Below are positions 1 to 10,361 of a stretch of DNA of 64,000 nucleotides, piece by piece. The stretch is taken from NCBI RefSeq assembly GCF_037782385.1, contig NZ_JBBEXD010000004.1:1-64000 (forward strand). The letters run 5' to 3'. Below the pieces are notes generated by a model. It was not told where the DNA came from. It ran no database searches and worked only from the letters and a program-made list of their open reading frames with translations. The position numbers and the translations under genes are program-made. Source of the DNA: Ascidiimonas meishanensis (lineage in GTDB: Bacteria > Bacteroidota > Bacteroidia > Flavobacteriales > Flavobacteriaceae). Each line of letters starts with the position of its first letter. Positions within the stretch are counted from its first letter, which is position 1.

Positions 1-51
1 TTAGTCTATACGGAAGGTAAAGAACTCCACCAAACCGTGAAAATCGTTTGA
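1..51 (+). CDS. C-terminal end of an upstream gene (partial)
   Basis: The window opens inside an open frame that begins at base 1 and ends with TGA at 49-51. It encodes the last 16 residues of a protein, ending HQTVKIV. Too little is left to name a family. The alternating hydrophobic and polar residues would suit the final beta-strand of a beta-sandwich, as found in many exported glycan-active enzymes next to hybrid regulators, but that is inference. The next recognisable sequence on the same strand is the decayed regulator fragment starting near 175. Confidence 0.5.
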   Translation, partial: LVYTEGKELHQTVKIV

Positions 52-174
52 TTCGCATTTTTTATGCAATAGAACATCTATATCTTATTATTGGTGAAAA
101 TAAAGTAACTTTAAAGATTGAACTGAAAGTTTTCTTGAATTTCAATTTAGCTTATTCTAAACTTTTTTTGCCTA

Positions 175-410
175 ATGAAGATGAGAGTCATACTAATATC
201 CTTATTGCTACCACTTTTTTTTTGAATCTTCAAGCATAGCCATCTTATGGAGAATTACAGAAAACCGACTACTGAAGAAGGCTTATCGCATAACTCTATA
301 AACTATATAATTCAAGGTAATGATGGTTTAATTTGGATAGGCACATGAAACGGTATGCATAAATTTAATGGTTATACTTACTCTGTTTATAAATCCAATC
401 CTAAGGATAC
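175..410 (+). pseudogene. Decayed N-terminal fragment of a hybrid two-component regulator
   Basis: A signal-peptide-like start at 175 (MKMRVILISLLLPLFF) runs into TGA. A +1 shift restores FLNLQA, followed by a stop. From 255 a frame reads YRKPTTEEGLSHNSINYIIQ, then a GLIWIGT stretch, an in-frame TGA near 349, and then NGMHKFNGYTYSVYKSNPKD. This matches, nearly residue for residue, the first propeller repeat of the intact regulator at 838-4875 (YRKLSTENGLSHNY, IIWVGTINGLNKFDGYNFTV, YKSNPKDS). The DNA at 64-110 also resembles the region just upstream of that gene (about 734-772), so the duplication probably included the promoter. Similarity ends at about 410. The sequence from there to 800 shows only short broken frames. 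It is a duplicated copy, now truncated and disabled by at least one frameshift and two stops. Confidence 0.8.
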
Positions 411-837
411 CAACGTACTACATATACACCTTACTAAAGAGCATTTGTCCAAGCAAAATAAAGAAATTTTAGAATTAAACATTAACAACAACACAAAGAT
501 AAATACAAAGCGAGTTTTACAGAACTTTAAAGCTCTATATTGACAAGAGATAAATTCATGGTGAAGAATATTGATGCCAAAATAGTTGTTTAATATGTAG
601 AATGGTATCAAGCTAGTAAGGAAGATTAATCAGTATGGTTTGCTCAAAATAATATAGAAAATTGAAAGGATTAGCTATATCAAAGGGAAATCATATGCTA
701 ATAAAGTTATTTTATCATTTAATGCCTTTTTATATGCGATTTAACCGCTATATTTTATTTTTGGTAAAAAAAGTTTAATTTTTATAACATATTGCAATTT
801 TAATTAGTTGTATCCTGTTTTTAAATACTTTTTTCTC

Positions 838-3800
838 ATGAATAAAGAAGTTCTTTTGATATGCCTACTTCTTGCGACGATTTTTAATCTGCAAGCGCAA
901 TCATTCTATACTGATTACAGGAAATTATCCACCGAAAACGGTCTATCACATAACTATGTTACATCTCTTATTCAAAGCAGAGATGGTATTATATGGGTAG
1001 GTACTATAAACGGTCTCAATAAATTTGATGGATACAATTTTACCGTCTATAAATCTAATCCTAAAGACAGCACCTCTATTTCAAATAATTCAATTACTGC
1101 TTTAGGTCAAGAAAGTAATGGACTTATTTGGATTTCTACAGATGGTGGTGGTATTTCTAGATTTGATCCAAACACTGATAAATTTAAGCAGTATGTTCAA
1201 AAACCCAACGACTCTTCAAAGATTACGCACAATCATTATTATACCTTATTTGTAGACTCTAAAGATAGAGTCTGGGCAGGAAATTGGGATGGATTAGATC
1301 TCTATAATCCAGAATTAGACATTTTTGAAAGGATACTAAGTTCTGAGGAATTTGATTATGCTTATGGAATATATAGTATCGTTGAAGATAAAAAAAACCG
1401 CCTCTGGCTAGGTACAGATAGTAATGGACTTCAACGCTACAACCCCGAAACTAAAAAAGTAGAAGCAGTATTTAAATATGATTATAAAAATTCAAGTAGT
1501 ATAAGCGCTGATTTTGTGAATTATATTTTTATTGACAGTAAGGAAAATATTTGGATTCTGCATGGGAATGATACAGCATCCAAAATAGACAGGGTAAATC
1601 CTAATAATGGATTGGTAGATACCTTTGATTTTTCTTCACAAGGATATAAAGACCTCTGCACTGGACTATTTGAAGACAAAAATAATAACATTTGGGTTTT
1701 ATTTGAAACTTCTGGAATCAAACAATTAAATACTTCAACAGGATTACTGGAGTCTTTAGATAAAAAGCTGCCAATAATTCAAGAACGCATAACGGAGGTT
1801 TTTAAAGATAGAGATGGTTCTCTTTGGCTAGGGACAGAAGAAGGCATTACCTATTTTTCCTCGAAATTAAAATCTTTTGAATTCTGGCCAAATATGCCTG
1901 TTTACCCTAGTGACACCAAAAAACCGGTGGATGGAATTCTAGAAAGTAAAAATGGTGATATCTGGTTTGTAAATGAATCTTACGGTATTCGCAAATTAAA
2001 CCCAAAAACTAATAAAATAGAAACCTTTCCAAAATTACATGAATTTTTAGAAAAAAAAGGAAGTAAAATAGAGGTATCAGATGTTATGGAAGATAGTCTG
2101 GGAAATATTTGGTTTACCTATAGCTATGGTTTTATTAAGATAAATCCCTTAAACAGTGAGTTCAAAAATTATAACTATTTAAAATCGGTTAATGAATATG
2201 AATATTTTAAAACTACCCAGTATAACCGGATTATTCAATCTAAAAATGGTAAAATATGGGTAGGAACATATGATGGGTGGTTATTAGAATTTAATCCTAT
2301 TACAGAATTATTTGAGAATGCTTACCTATATGGTCTCGAAGATGATAGCCTTAATATAGCCAAGCTCCCAGGTTACTATTTAACAGAGCTCTATCAAGAT
2401 GATTCAGATAATATATATGTTGGTTTTTTAGACGAAGGTCTATATCAATTGCATAACGAAACCAAAGAATTCTCGAAAATAATCTATCAAGACACCGCTA
2501 ATATAGACACCAATGCTAAATACGTTACTTATGCGTATCGTTCTAAAAACATACTATGGATAGGAACCGGAAACGGTTTATTTAATAAAAACTTGAAGAC
2601 AGGAGAATTCTCTTCTTTTAATATTCAGGAAGGATTGGCTGATAATTTTATTTCCGCAATTACCGAAGATAATGTGGGAAACTTATGGGTTAGTACCAGC
2701 AAAGGAATTTCAAAACTCGATCCAAAAACAAACAAGTTTACCAATTATGATAGTAAAGAAGGACTGCAACAAGCTGATTTCAGAATAGGTAGTTGCTTTA
2801 AAAATAGCGAGAAAGGATTGTTATATTTTGGTGGAGACAAAGGCTTTAACGTATTTGACCCAAATAATATAAAAGATAATAACATCGTACCTTCTATAGT
2901 GATTACTAATTTCAAGAACCAAAATTCTGAAGGCAATTTTATAAATATTCCAGGCATTAATTTTAAAAATAAAATTAAACTCCCTTATGATGAAAGAGAC
3001 TTTACCGTAGAAGTCGCCGCATTAGATTTCACAAATCCAGATAAAAATCAATACGCTTATTGGCTAGAGGGCTATAATAAAAACTGGATTAAAATTGGAG
3101 ATAATAGAGAAGTTACTTTTAACAATCTTAGCCCTGGAACCTATACATTAAGGTTAAAAGGCTCCAATAATGACGGGATTTGGAATAAGGCTGGAAAATC
3201 AATTGACATAACCATTATTCCACCTTGGTGGCGCACCTGGTGGGCTTATTCTTTGTATCTTTTTTTGTTCCTTTTTTTACTGTACGGTATTTATAGCTAT
3301 AGAATTAATCAGTTAGAAAACATTCGCTTACTGGAACTAGATGAGGCCAAAAGAACCATGTACACTAATATTACCCATGAATTTAGAACTCCACTAACCG
3401 TTATCTCTGGTATCAATCAAGAGCTTAGAGAACAAACTGGAGGAGCCTATAAACAACATTTTGACCTTATTGACAGAAATAGTAAAAACATGCTTGATTT
3501 GGTTAATCAGCTACTTGAACTTAGAAAATTAGAAATTGGCAAGAATCAAGTAAATTTTATTCAAAATGATATTATTGCCTATCTTAAATATATATCCGAA
3601 ACATTTGTTAGCTATGCCAAAACCAATAACATTAATTTATATTTTGTCTGTATTACTAATGAATTGATCATGGATTATGATCCAGATAAACTATTGATGA
3701 TTCTCTCTAATTTACTCTCTAATGCCATCAAATACAGTAAATCTGGTAGTGAAATCTATTTACAGGTAGATGAGTTTAAAGATGCCTTACAAATTAGAGT

Positions 3801-4875
3801 TGTTGATTCTGGAAAAGGCATTCCCGAAAAAGAACTTCCCCTTATTTTTGAAAGATTTTACAAAGTAAAAAATAACCATAAAGATAATATAGATGGTATT
3901 GGTGTTGGACTTGCATTAACAAAAGAATTAGTTCATTTATTAAAAGGTGAGATAACGGTAAACAGCCACCTAGATAAGGGAACTATTTTCACCGTTACCT
4001 TACCCATCCAAAAGAATGCATCTTTAGAAAAAAAGATGGCGCAAGCACCGCGATTTGTTGAAATTTTTAACAACATAAAAACTGATAATTTTGCAAAGAA
4101 CCATCAAAATAAAAGTGCAAACGATGCCCTGAAATTATTGGTAATTGAAGATAATAAAGACATCATTACATATTTAACCAAATGTGTAGAAAAACAATGG
4201 AATCTCACCATTAGACAAGATGGACAAAAAGGAATTGATGAGGCTATTGAAAATGTTCCGGATATTATTTTATGTGATTTAATGATGCCCAATGCTGATG
4301 GTTACCAAGTATTAGATACTTTAAAAAATGACACCAAAACAAGCCATATTCCTATTGTTATTTTAACCGCAAAAGCAGACGATGAATCTAGAATTAAGGC
4401 ATATAAAAAAGGGGCAGATGTCTTTTTGCTCAAACCTTTTAACAAAGAAGAACTTCTTACTATACTGGAAAAACTAGTACAACAAAGAAGACAACTGCAA
4501 GAACGACATACCTCACAGATAGCTACGTTTTTTAAAGAAAGTAGCGAGATTCATAAAGAAGACACATTTATAAAAAAACTAGAAGAATTAGTCTTGGCAG
4601 AAAATTCAAAAAATTCCTATAACGTAACCCGTTTATGTAATGATTTAGGGATGAGCCGCACACAACTTCATAACAAGATTAAGGCACTTACCGGTAAGTC
4701 TACTTCCATCTTTGTTAGATCGTTAAGATTAAGTAAAGGAAAGTACCTTTTGGAACATACAAACAAGGGTATTTCTGAGATTGCTTACGAAGTTGGATTC
4801 AATAATCCAAGCTATTTTACAAAATCTTTCACAGAAGAATTTGGACTTCCACCTAGTACCCTAAGAAAAGAATAA
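838..4875 (+). CDS. Hybrid two-component system sensor/regulator (HTCS)
   Basis: A single-polypeptide sensor kinase, receiver and transcription factor, the class that senses oligosaccharides in the periplasm and activates polysaccharide-utilisation genes in Bacteroidota. The 1345-residue protein starts at the ATG at 838, because this begins a clean signal peptide (MNKEVLLICLLLATIFNLQA); an upstream TTG would add 10 residues in front of it. After that come many propeller repeats of the IWVGT..GL.KFD type (to about 690), a Y_Y_Y domain, one membrane segment near 802-822 after PPWWRTWW, and HisKA with the phosphoacceptor in THEFRTP (His about 847). HATPase follows (NLLSNAIKYS, DSGKGIP, GVGLAL), then a receiver (IEDNKD, acceptor Asp about 1147 in CDLMMP, TAK, KPF), and an AraC-type HTH (RLCNDLGMSRTQLH, EVGFNNPSYFTKSF). 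All catalytic residues are present. The ligand is unknown, because no glycan-use operon lies inside the window. Confidence 0.96.
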   Translation: MNKEVLLICLLLATIFNLQAQSFYTDYRKLSTENGLSHNYVTSLIQSRDGIIWVGTINGLNKFDGYNFTVYKSNPKDSTSISNNSITALGQESNGLIWISTDGGGISRFDPNTDKFKQYVQKPNDSSKITHNHYYTLFVDSKDRVWAGNWDGLDLYNPELDIFERILSSEEFDYAYGIYSIVEDKKNRLWLGTDSNGLQRYNPETKKVEAVFKYDYKNSSSISADFVNYIFIDSKENIWILHGNDTASKIDRVNPNNGLVDTFDFSSQGYKDLCTGLFEDKNNNIWVLFETSGIKQLNTSTGLLESLDKKLPIIQERITEVFKDRDGSLWLGTEEGITYFSSKLKSFEFWPNMPVYPSDTKKPVDGILESKNGDIWFVNESYGIRKLNPKTNKIETFPKLHEFLEKKGSKIEVSDVMEDSLGNIWFTYSYGFIKINPLNSEFKNYNYLKSVNEYEYFKTTQYNRIIQSKNGKIWVGTYDGWLLEFNPITELFENAYLYGLEDDSLNIAKLPGYYLTELYQDDSDNIYVGFLDEGLYQLHNETKEFSKIIYQDTANIDTNAKYVTYAYRSKNILWIGTGNGLFNKNLKTGEFSSFNIQEGLADNFISAITEDNVGNLWVSTSKGISKLDPKTNKFTNYDSKEGLQQADFRIGSCFKNSEKGLLYFGGDKGFNVFDPNNIKDNNIVPSIVITNFKNQNSEGNFINIPGINFKNKIKLPYDERDFTVEVAALDFTNPDKNQYAYWLEGYNKNWIKIGDNREVTFNNLSPGTYTLRLKGSNNDGIWNKAGKSIDITIIPPWWRTWWAYSLYLFLFLFLLYGIYSYRINQLENIRLLELDEAKRTMYTNITHEFRTPLTVISGINQELREQTGGAYKQHFDLIDRNSKNMLDLVNQLLELRKLEIGKNQVNFIQNDIIAYLKYISETFVSYAKTNNINLYFVCITNELIMDYDPDKLLMILSNLLSNAIKYSKSGSEIYLQVDEFKDALQIRVVDSGKGIPEKELPLIFERFYKVKNNHKDNIDGIGVGLALTKELVHLLKGEITVNSHLDKGTIFTVTLPIQKNASLEKKMAQAPRFVEIFNNIKTDNFAKNHQNKSANDALKLLVIEDNKDIITYLTKCVEKQWNLTIRQDGQKGIDEAIENVPDIILCDLMMPNADGYQVLDTLKNDTKTSHIPIVILTAKADDESRIKAYKKGADVFLLKPFNKEELLTILEKLVQQRRQLQERHTSQIATFFKESSEIHKEDTFIKKLEELVLAENSKNSYNVTRLCNDLGMSRTQLHNKIKALTGKSTSIFVRSLRLSKGKYLLEHTNKGISEIAYEVGFNNPSYFTKSFTEEFGLPPSTLRKE

Positions 4876-5075
4876 ACAAATATGTTGTATAGCAGAATAC
4901 CAGCTTATTACAACCATTTATTATCTTAAAATTAAACACCCTTTAAATTGCATTTTTTTCATTTTTTTAACATTTTTTATGGATAATAACTAACGGAATA
5001 TTTAAAAAATCAAATCCAAATCCCTTTTTGTTCCGTATTTATTAAAACAAAGATTCCTAAAACTTTGTAATTGAA

Positions 5076-8000
5076 ATGAAAACAAAAATTTTATTTTTCC
5101 CGCTGCTGTTCATCACGATATTTACGATATCTGGTCAACAATTTACAAGTAAAATCAATAAATTTGATATAGATAATAGTCTATCAGGAGTAGTAGTCAC
5201 TTCCATTTTACAAGACAAACAAGGATTCATTTGGGTAGGCAGTCTTGACGGTCTTACTAAATACAATGGATATGAGTTTACCAAATTCCGAAATATCTCT
5301 GGAGATTCTACCTCTCTTTCCTATAATCAAATAATGAATCTTTCTGAAGATCGGCAGGGAAATATATGGGTTGCAACATTTGGAGGAGGTATCTCCAAAT
5401 ACAACCCAAAAACAAATACTTTCAAAAAGTATATGCAGAAACAATCAGACTCTACAAAAATAAGTCATAACCATATTGAATCTATTTTTGTTGATTCCAA
5501 AAACCAAATTTGGGCTGGACACTGGGAAGGTCTTGACCTTTACAATCCAGAAAAAGATCGTTTTGAGCGAGTTTTAGGCCCAGAATCAGATACCAATACA
5601 TATCGCTATTTAGTTTTTGATATAGAATCTGATACGGAGAACAGTCTTTGGCTTGCTACTAATGGATCTGGATTATTAAAATTTAATACAGAATCCCTTC
5701 AAATTGAAAAATCATATAGTTTAAACCCAAATTATCCAGACAAACGACCTGGTTCTAAATACCTAAAAGTCAATAAAGTAGTAAAAGATGATCAGGGTAC
5801 TTTTTGGTTTTCAGGAATGTATGGAGCAGCTCATTTTAATCCAAATACCGATGAAGTTCCAACAAATATTACCAACATTGTTAATGACCAAAAAGACTAT
5901 TATCACTTTATAAGCAAAACAGAAGGTGGTGAAATTATTGTTCAATCTTCGTTAGATAAAAAGTTTAAACTTCTAGATCCTAAGACTGGAAAAATATTAC
6001 ACGTGTTTAATCGATTAAACCTATCAGAAGATTTAAATATTTCTTCTGTCATTGAAGATAAAGCAGGGTCCTTTTGGTTTGGAGGAAAAGGTCTTTTTTA
6101 TGCAGGTGCAGAGAGCAAACCTTTTAGGTATCATGAAAGCATTTCAGATAATAAAATAGAACCAGATGTTTATTCTGAACTTTTTGAAGATAGTAATGGT
6201 TTTCTATGGTTCGCCAGTAAAAATGAAGGCTTGGTTCGTCTAAATAGGGATAATTGCCAAAGAGAAACCTATCCGCAAATCACTGCTAAGCTCAAACCAG
6301 ATGAAAATGGAATTACTGTAAGGAACATAATAGAGGATAAATCTGGAAATATTTGGATTTTTTCATTTGCTCAGGTTATTCGTCTCAATACAAACACCAA
6401 CGATTTTAAAATTTTTGATGATCTTGTAAAAACAACTTCAGGATATCCTATGGATGGGTATTTTGAATATGGTATTGAATCAAAAGACGGCACTCTATGG
6501 ATTTGCACAAAACGAGGTTATTTATTCGCTTTTGACCCTATTTTAGGAAAAATAAAACAGCAATATCTTTTTCATGAAATTGAACGAGATGATGCCATTC
6601 CTGCTCCTGGTTTTTATATGAATATAGTCTATGAAGATTTGCAAGGAAACCTATTAATTGGTTATGAAGATGCAGGATTATTTAAACTTGATAGGTCTAA
6701 GAATATATTTCAAAAAATAAATTATCACAGTACCGATGAAACTGATATTGCTGCTAAACAAATCACTTCTATTTATCAAAACAATAAAGAGGTATTATGG
6801 ATAGGCACAGCGAGCGGCTTATTTAAATTTAATACCCAAAACAATACATCTGTTCAATATGGAATAAAAGAGGGGCTTCCTAACGCTATGATTAATGATA
6901 TTATTGATGATGGACTAGGCAATTTATGGCTCACTACGAACAGAGGTATTTCTAAATTTAATCCTTTAACAGAAACGTTTAAAAACTATGATTCTGATGA
7001 TGGGTTAAATCAAAATTTCTTTAATCGAGTAAGCTCTTTTAAAAGTGAAAAAGACGGACTCATATTTCTATCCAGTTTGGAAGGAATAAATGTGTTTGAC
7101 CCTAGGGACATAAAAGACAACAACTATATTCCTGAAATTGTTATTACAAATTTCAAAAAACACAATGCTCAAGGAGATTTTATTTCAATGCCAGGAATTA
7201 ATTATCTAGAAGCCTTAAGCCTACCTTATAACGAAAGAGACTTCACCATAGAAATTGCCTCACTTGATTATACCAATCCTGGTAAAAATCAATATGCCTA
7301 TTGGTTAGAAGGATATAATACCAACTGGGTAGAAATTGGTAGCAGAAGAGAAATCACCTTTACAAACCTGAGTTCTGGTAGCTATACACTAAGGATTAAA
7401 GGATCTAATAACGATGGTGTTTGGAATGAAAAGGGAAGAACGCTTAGTATTATCATATTGCCCCCTTGGTGGCTTACTTGGTGGGCTTATACAATATATA
7501 TGTTTGTAGTACTCGCATTGTTCTATGGAGTGTATAGGTATAGAGTAAATCAGTTAGAGACCGTGCGGTTAAAAGAATTAGACCAAGCTAAGAAAACCAT
7601 GTACACCAATATTACACATGAATTTAGAACACCTCTAACTGTAATCGCTGGTATAAATAAAGAGCTTCGAGATCAATCTAATGGTAATTTTAAAAAGCAA
7701 TTTGATCTTGTAGAACGCAATAGTAAAAATATGCTTGATTTGGTCAATCAATTGTTAGAGCTCAGAAAATTGGAAATTGGTAAAATTAGAATAGAATATA
7801 TTCAAGATAACATCATCTCTTATTTAAAGTATATAGCTGGAAGTTTTGAGACCTATGCACAAACTAAAGATATTACATTACATTTTGTTTGCATTACCAA
7901 TCAATTACTTATGGATTATGACCCTGACAAACTTTTTATGATTTTGTCAAACTTACTTTCTAATGCCATTAAATATAGTGAACAAGGAAACGATGTTTTT

Positions 8001-9134
8001 ATGCAGGTAGATGAACTTGATGGTAAGTTACAAATACGTATTGTTGATTCCGGTAGAGGAATTAGCGAGCAAGATCTCCCGCATATTTTTGATAGGTTTT
8101 ATAAAGTTAAAAACAGTGGTCAAGACAATTTTGACGGTATGGGAATTGGGCTTGCGGTAACTAAAGAACTTGTGGAACTACTCAACGGAGAAATCACCGT
8201 AAATAGCACTGCCCATAGGGGAAGTATTTTTACTATTACACTTCCCATTCTAAACAATGCTTCCAAACCAAAAACAATAACACCCCCAGAACCTAAGGTT
8301 TGCAAAACACCAAATGAGTTTTCTTTGTCGACCAAAGAACTAGAAAAAAATACACTTCGTATTGCATCTAAAAAGGAATTAAGGCTATTAATCATTGAAG
8401 ATAATGCTGATATTATTCATTATCTAACCTCCTGCCTACAGGAACACTGGGTTTTAGATGTAGCGCAAGATGGCAAGTTGGGCATTGAAAAAGCAATAGA
8501 GAATGTTCCAGATATTATTTTATGCGATTTAATGATGCCAAATGTTGATGGTTATCAAGTATTAAAAGTGTTAAAAAATGACACAAGAACCAGTCATATT
8601 CCAATAGTAATACTTACTGCGAAAGCTGATGATGATTCTAGAATTGAAGCCTATAAAAGAGGAGCAGATTCATTTCTTCTCAAACCATTTAACAGAGATG
8701 AATTGCTTATTATTCTAGAAAATTTAGTGGAGCAACGTGCTTTATTACAGCAGCGATACAAATTACAAAATGCGTTCCCAAATTCAGAGAATTTTGATAT
8801 TAACAAAGAAGATCATTTTATTCAAAAGCTGGAAGAACTGGTTTTGAATGAAGATTCCAAAACTCCTTATAGCGTGAGCCGTTTATGTACAGATCTTGGA
8901 ATGAGCCGTACACAACTTCATCACAAAATTAAGGCCTTAACTGGTAAGTCTACATCTATATTTGTTAGGTCTCTTAGGCTTAGGAAAGCAAAGTATCTTT
9001 TAGAGCAAACTAACAAGGGAATTTCTGAAATTGCCTATGATGTTGGCTTTAACAACCCTAGTTATTTTACCAGATCTTTTACAGAAGAATACGGTATACC
9101 CCCTAGCGCTATAAAAGATAGAAAAGTAGTTTAG
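5076..9134 (+). CDS. Hybrid two-component system sensor/regulator (HTCS), paralog of the preceding gene
   Basis: This 1352-residue protein has the same domain order as the regulator at 838-4875 and is clearly its tandem paralog. It has a signal peptide (MKTKILFFPLLFITIFTISG), periplasmic propeller repeats (IWVGSLDGLTKYNGYEF and others), a Y_Y_Y domain, and one membrane segment after PPWWLTWW. HisKA has its His near 848 in THEFRTP. HATPase (NLLSNAIKYS, DSGRGIS, GIGLAV), a receiver with acceptor Asp near 1151 (CDLMMPNVDGY), and an AraC HTH (RLCTDLGMSRTQLH, DVGFNNPSYFTRSF) follow. The kinase, receiver and HTH regions are far more alike between the two paralogs than the propellers. This suggests similar output machinery but different ligands or different target loci. 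About 200 bases separate the two genes, enough for an independent promoter. The gene ends 10 bases before a strong hairpin. Confidence 0.96.
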   Translation: MKTKILFFPLLFITIFTISGQQFTSKINKFDIDNSLSGVVVTSILQDKQGFIWVGSLDGLTKYNGYEFTKFRNISGDSTSLSYNQIMNLSEDRQGNIWVATFGGGISKYNPKTNTFKKYMQKQSDSTKISHNHIESIFVDSKNQIWAGHWEGLDLYNPEKDRFERVLGPESDTNTYRYLVFDIESDTENSLWLATNGSGLLKFNTESLQIEKSYSLNPNYPDKRPGSKYLKVNKVVKDDQGTFWFSGMYGAAHFNPNTDEVPTNITNIVNDQKDYYHFISKTEGGEIIVQSSLDKKFKLLDPKTGKILHVFNRLNLSEDLNISSVIEDKAGSFWFGGKGLFYAGAESKPFRYHESISDNKIEPDVYSELFEDSNGFLWFASKNEGLVRLNRDNCQRETYPQITAKLKPDENGITVRNIIEDKSGNIWIFSFAQVIRLNTNTNDFKIFDDLVKTTSGYPMDGYFEYGIESKDGTLWICTKRGYLFAFDPILGKIKQQYLFHEIERDDAIPAPGFYMNIVYEDLQGNLLIGYEDAGLFKLDRSKNIFQKINYHSTDETDIAAKQITSIYQNNKEVLWIGTASGLFKFNTQNNTSVQYGIKEGLPNAMINDIIDDGLGNLWLTTNRGISKFNPLTETFKNYDSDDGLNQNFFNRVSSFKSEKDGLIFLSSLEGINVFDPRDIKDNNYIPEIVITNFKKHNAQGDFISMPGINYLEALSLPYNERDFTIEIASLDYTNPGKNQYAYWLEGYNTNWVEIGSRREITFTNLSSGSYTLRIKGSNNDGVWNEKGRTLSIIILPPWWLTWWAYTIYMFVVLALFYGVYRYRVNQLETVRLKELDQAKKTMYTNITHEFRTPLTVIAGINKELRDQSNGNFKKQFDLVERNSKNMLDLVNQLLELRKLEIGKIRIEYIQDNIISYLKYIAGSFETYAQTKDITLHFVCITNQLLMDYDPDKLFMILSNLLSNAIKYSEQGNDVFMQVDELDGKLQIRIVDSGRGISEQDLPHIFDRFYKVKNSGQDNFDGMGIGLAVTKELVELLNGEITVNSTAHRGSIFTITLPILNNASKPKTITPPEPKVCKTPNEFSLSTKELEKNTLRIASKKELRLLIIEDNADIIHYLTSCLQEHWVLDVAQDGKLGIEKAIENVPDIILCDLMMPNVDGYQVLKVLKNDTRTSHIPIVILTAKADDDSRIEAYKRGADSFLLKPFNRDELLIILENLVEQRALLQQRYKLQNAFPNSENFDINKEDHFIQKLEELVLNEDSKTPYSVSRLCTDLGMSRTQLHHKIKALTGKSTSIFVRSLRLRKAKYLLEQTNKGISEIAYDVGFNNPSYFTRSFTEEYGIPPSAIKDRKVV

Positions 9135-9143
9135 CTTAAAATT

Positions 9144-9193
9144 TATAACCTCATAAAAGCGTATTGGGTACAATACGCTTTTATGAGGTTATG
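9144..9193. terminator. Long perfect hairpin between convergent genes, likely bidirectional terminator
   Basis: The arms at 9145-9165 and 9172-9192 are perfect 21-bp inverted repeats (left arm starts ATAACCTCATAAAAGCG). A further G-C pair closes onto the GGTA loop at 9167-9170. It sits between the end of the second regulator (+, 9134) and the end of the T4SS block (-, 9324). T-rich sequence follows it on the minus strand and a weaker T-run on the plus strand. Its position and symmetry suit termination from both sides. Confidence 0.85.
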
Positions 9194-9323
9194 ATGTGAA
9201 ATTCTTTTAGTCTCTTTTTAAAAAATTACTAGTATTCTTGAAAAACGAGACCATTTATTATGTATAAATCAGTTTACAAAGACTTTGGTTTCATTGTTTA
9301 TTTTATAAGGTTAGTTATATTAT

Positions 9324-10361
9324 TTATCGCCTCATTTGAATGGAACTCCCTATAGTTTCTGCATTCCTTGCCTCCTTGCCTTTGACTTTTGTTCGAGTCT
9401 TCAGCCTCTCTTTTACCGCAGCAGTACCTGTTTGTGGGGTATAACCTTTACTTAATGCTTGTTTAGAAGGTTGGGCCTTAGAAAATGCATTTACATTGAT
9501 AGTGGTAACTTGCCCCATAGAATTGGTTGCCACAGCTACTTCAGGTTTCACCGGAGCTTGTGTTGGCTTATTTTTCTGGTCCTTGATTTTAACCTTGGTT
9601 ACCTTTCTAACTTTTTTAACCTCTTTCTCCTTTGCTTTCTTTTGTTCAATAATCTCTTTTCTTATACCACCGCTATCAGTTTTGGCTTTTGCCAGATTTT
9701 TAGCAACCTGTTTTGCAGGTGTTATTTTTGCTTTTGCGGTTACTTGCTGTACCGAACTTTGAAGCTCTTTTGCACCAGTTACAGGCTTTTGAAGACTTAC
9801 TCTTTCTGTAACATTCAATTCTTTGGTAGCAACTCCTGACTTAATTTCTGTTTTGGCAGCAACTTCAGATTTTATTTCAGCTTTAGCAGCAACTCCTGAT
9901 TTTATATTACTTTTTACCGCATCACCTGGCTTTATTTCTGCTTTAGCAGCAACCCCTGATTTTAGATCTTTTTTTACACTGGCAGTATTTGTAAGATCCG
10001 TTTTTGCAGCTAAGCCGGTTTTTGCACTGATCTCTTTTGCCGTGTCTAAACCCGTTTTAAGATTTGCTTGAAGTTCTTGAGCCGCTGTAGGAATAGCTGC
10101 TGTGGTATTTAAAGTGTTTGTAGCAGCTTTAGCGTTACTTAAACTTTTACTTTGAGTTACTTCTTGTGCTGCCTGCATAGCTGCTTCACCCATACTTTGT
10201 TTTGTGACGGGTGCATCTTGTGCAACAGGCACTATTTGTTGTTTCTTACGCCCAAATAAGCCAGCAAATAAATTTTGCAGCGGATTTTGGGTTTTCTGTG
10301 GAGTAGCATAAGGTCTTTGTTTAGGCCCCTGTTCTTCGCGTTGCTTTTTCTTTTCCTCCAT
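9324..10361 (-). CDS. Basic Ala/Lys-rich repeat protein, last gene of the T4SS block
   Basis: I do not recognise this 345-residue protein. The N-terminus is highly charged (MEEKKKQREEQGPKQ) and is followed by a short hydrophobic stretch (NPLQNLFAGLFG) ending in GRKKQQ. No signal peptide is seen. Residues 116-184 hold about six degenerate 10-residue repeats of the form AKAEIKSGVA. The rest is Lys/Ala/Gln-rich and probably disordered or helical. The C-terminus is strongly basic (KTRTKVKGKEARNAE, ending QMRR). It lies about 170 bases after the gene for the acidic membrane protein and is the last gene before the terminator hairpin. The net positive charge could make it a partner for that acidic neighbour, or the tail could be an export signal; both are inference. 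Confidence 0.8.
   Translation of the reverse strand: MEEKKKQREEQGPKQRPYATPQKTQNPLQNLFAGLFGRKKQQIVPVAQDAPVTKQSMGEAAMQAAQEVTQSKSLSNAKAATNTLNTTAAIPTAAQELQANLKTGLDTAKEISAKTGLAAKTDLTNTASVKKDLKSGVAAKAEIKPGDAVKSNIKSGVAAKAEIKSEVAAKTEIKSGVATKELNVTERVSLQKPVTGAKELQSSVQQVTAKAKITPAKQVAKNLAKAKTDSGGIRKEIIEQKKAKEKEVKKVRKVTKVKIKDQKNKPTQAPVKPEVAVATNSMGQVTTINVNAFSKAQPSKQALSKGYTPQTGTAAVKERLKTRTKVKGKEARNAETIGSSIQMRR
9810..10016 (-). repeat. 30-bp tandem coding repeats (AKAEIKSGVA units)
   Basis: Six or so degenerate units of about 30 bases encode the 10-residue repeat AKAEIKSGVA / AKTEIKSGVA / VKSNIKSGVA within the basic repeat protein. The units differ at both DNA and protein level, so this is an older expansion rather than a recent slippage tract. 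Confidence 0.7.

Noticed and set aside
355..543. Short plus-strand frame in the regulator remnant
   Set aside because: Only its first part corresponds to the decayed propeller repeat; the rest has no similarity to the intact regulators. Treated as part of the pseudogene region, not as a gene.
5021..5060. TTG and AAACTTTG upstream of the second regulator as a promoter
   Set aside because: The -7-like element lacks the TA at the proper place (AAACTTTG instead of TAnnTTTG), so the match is too weak to list.
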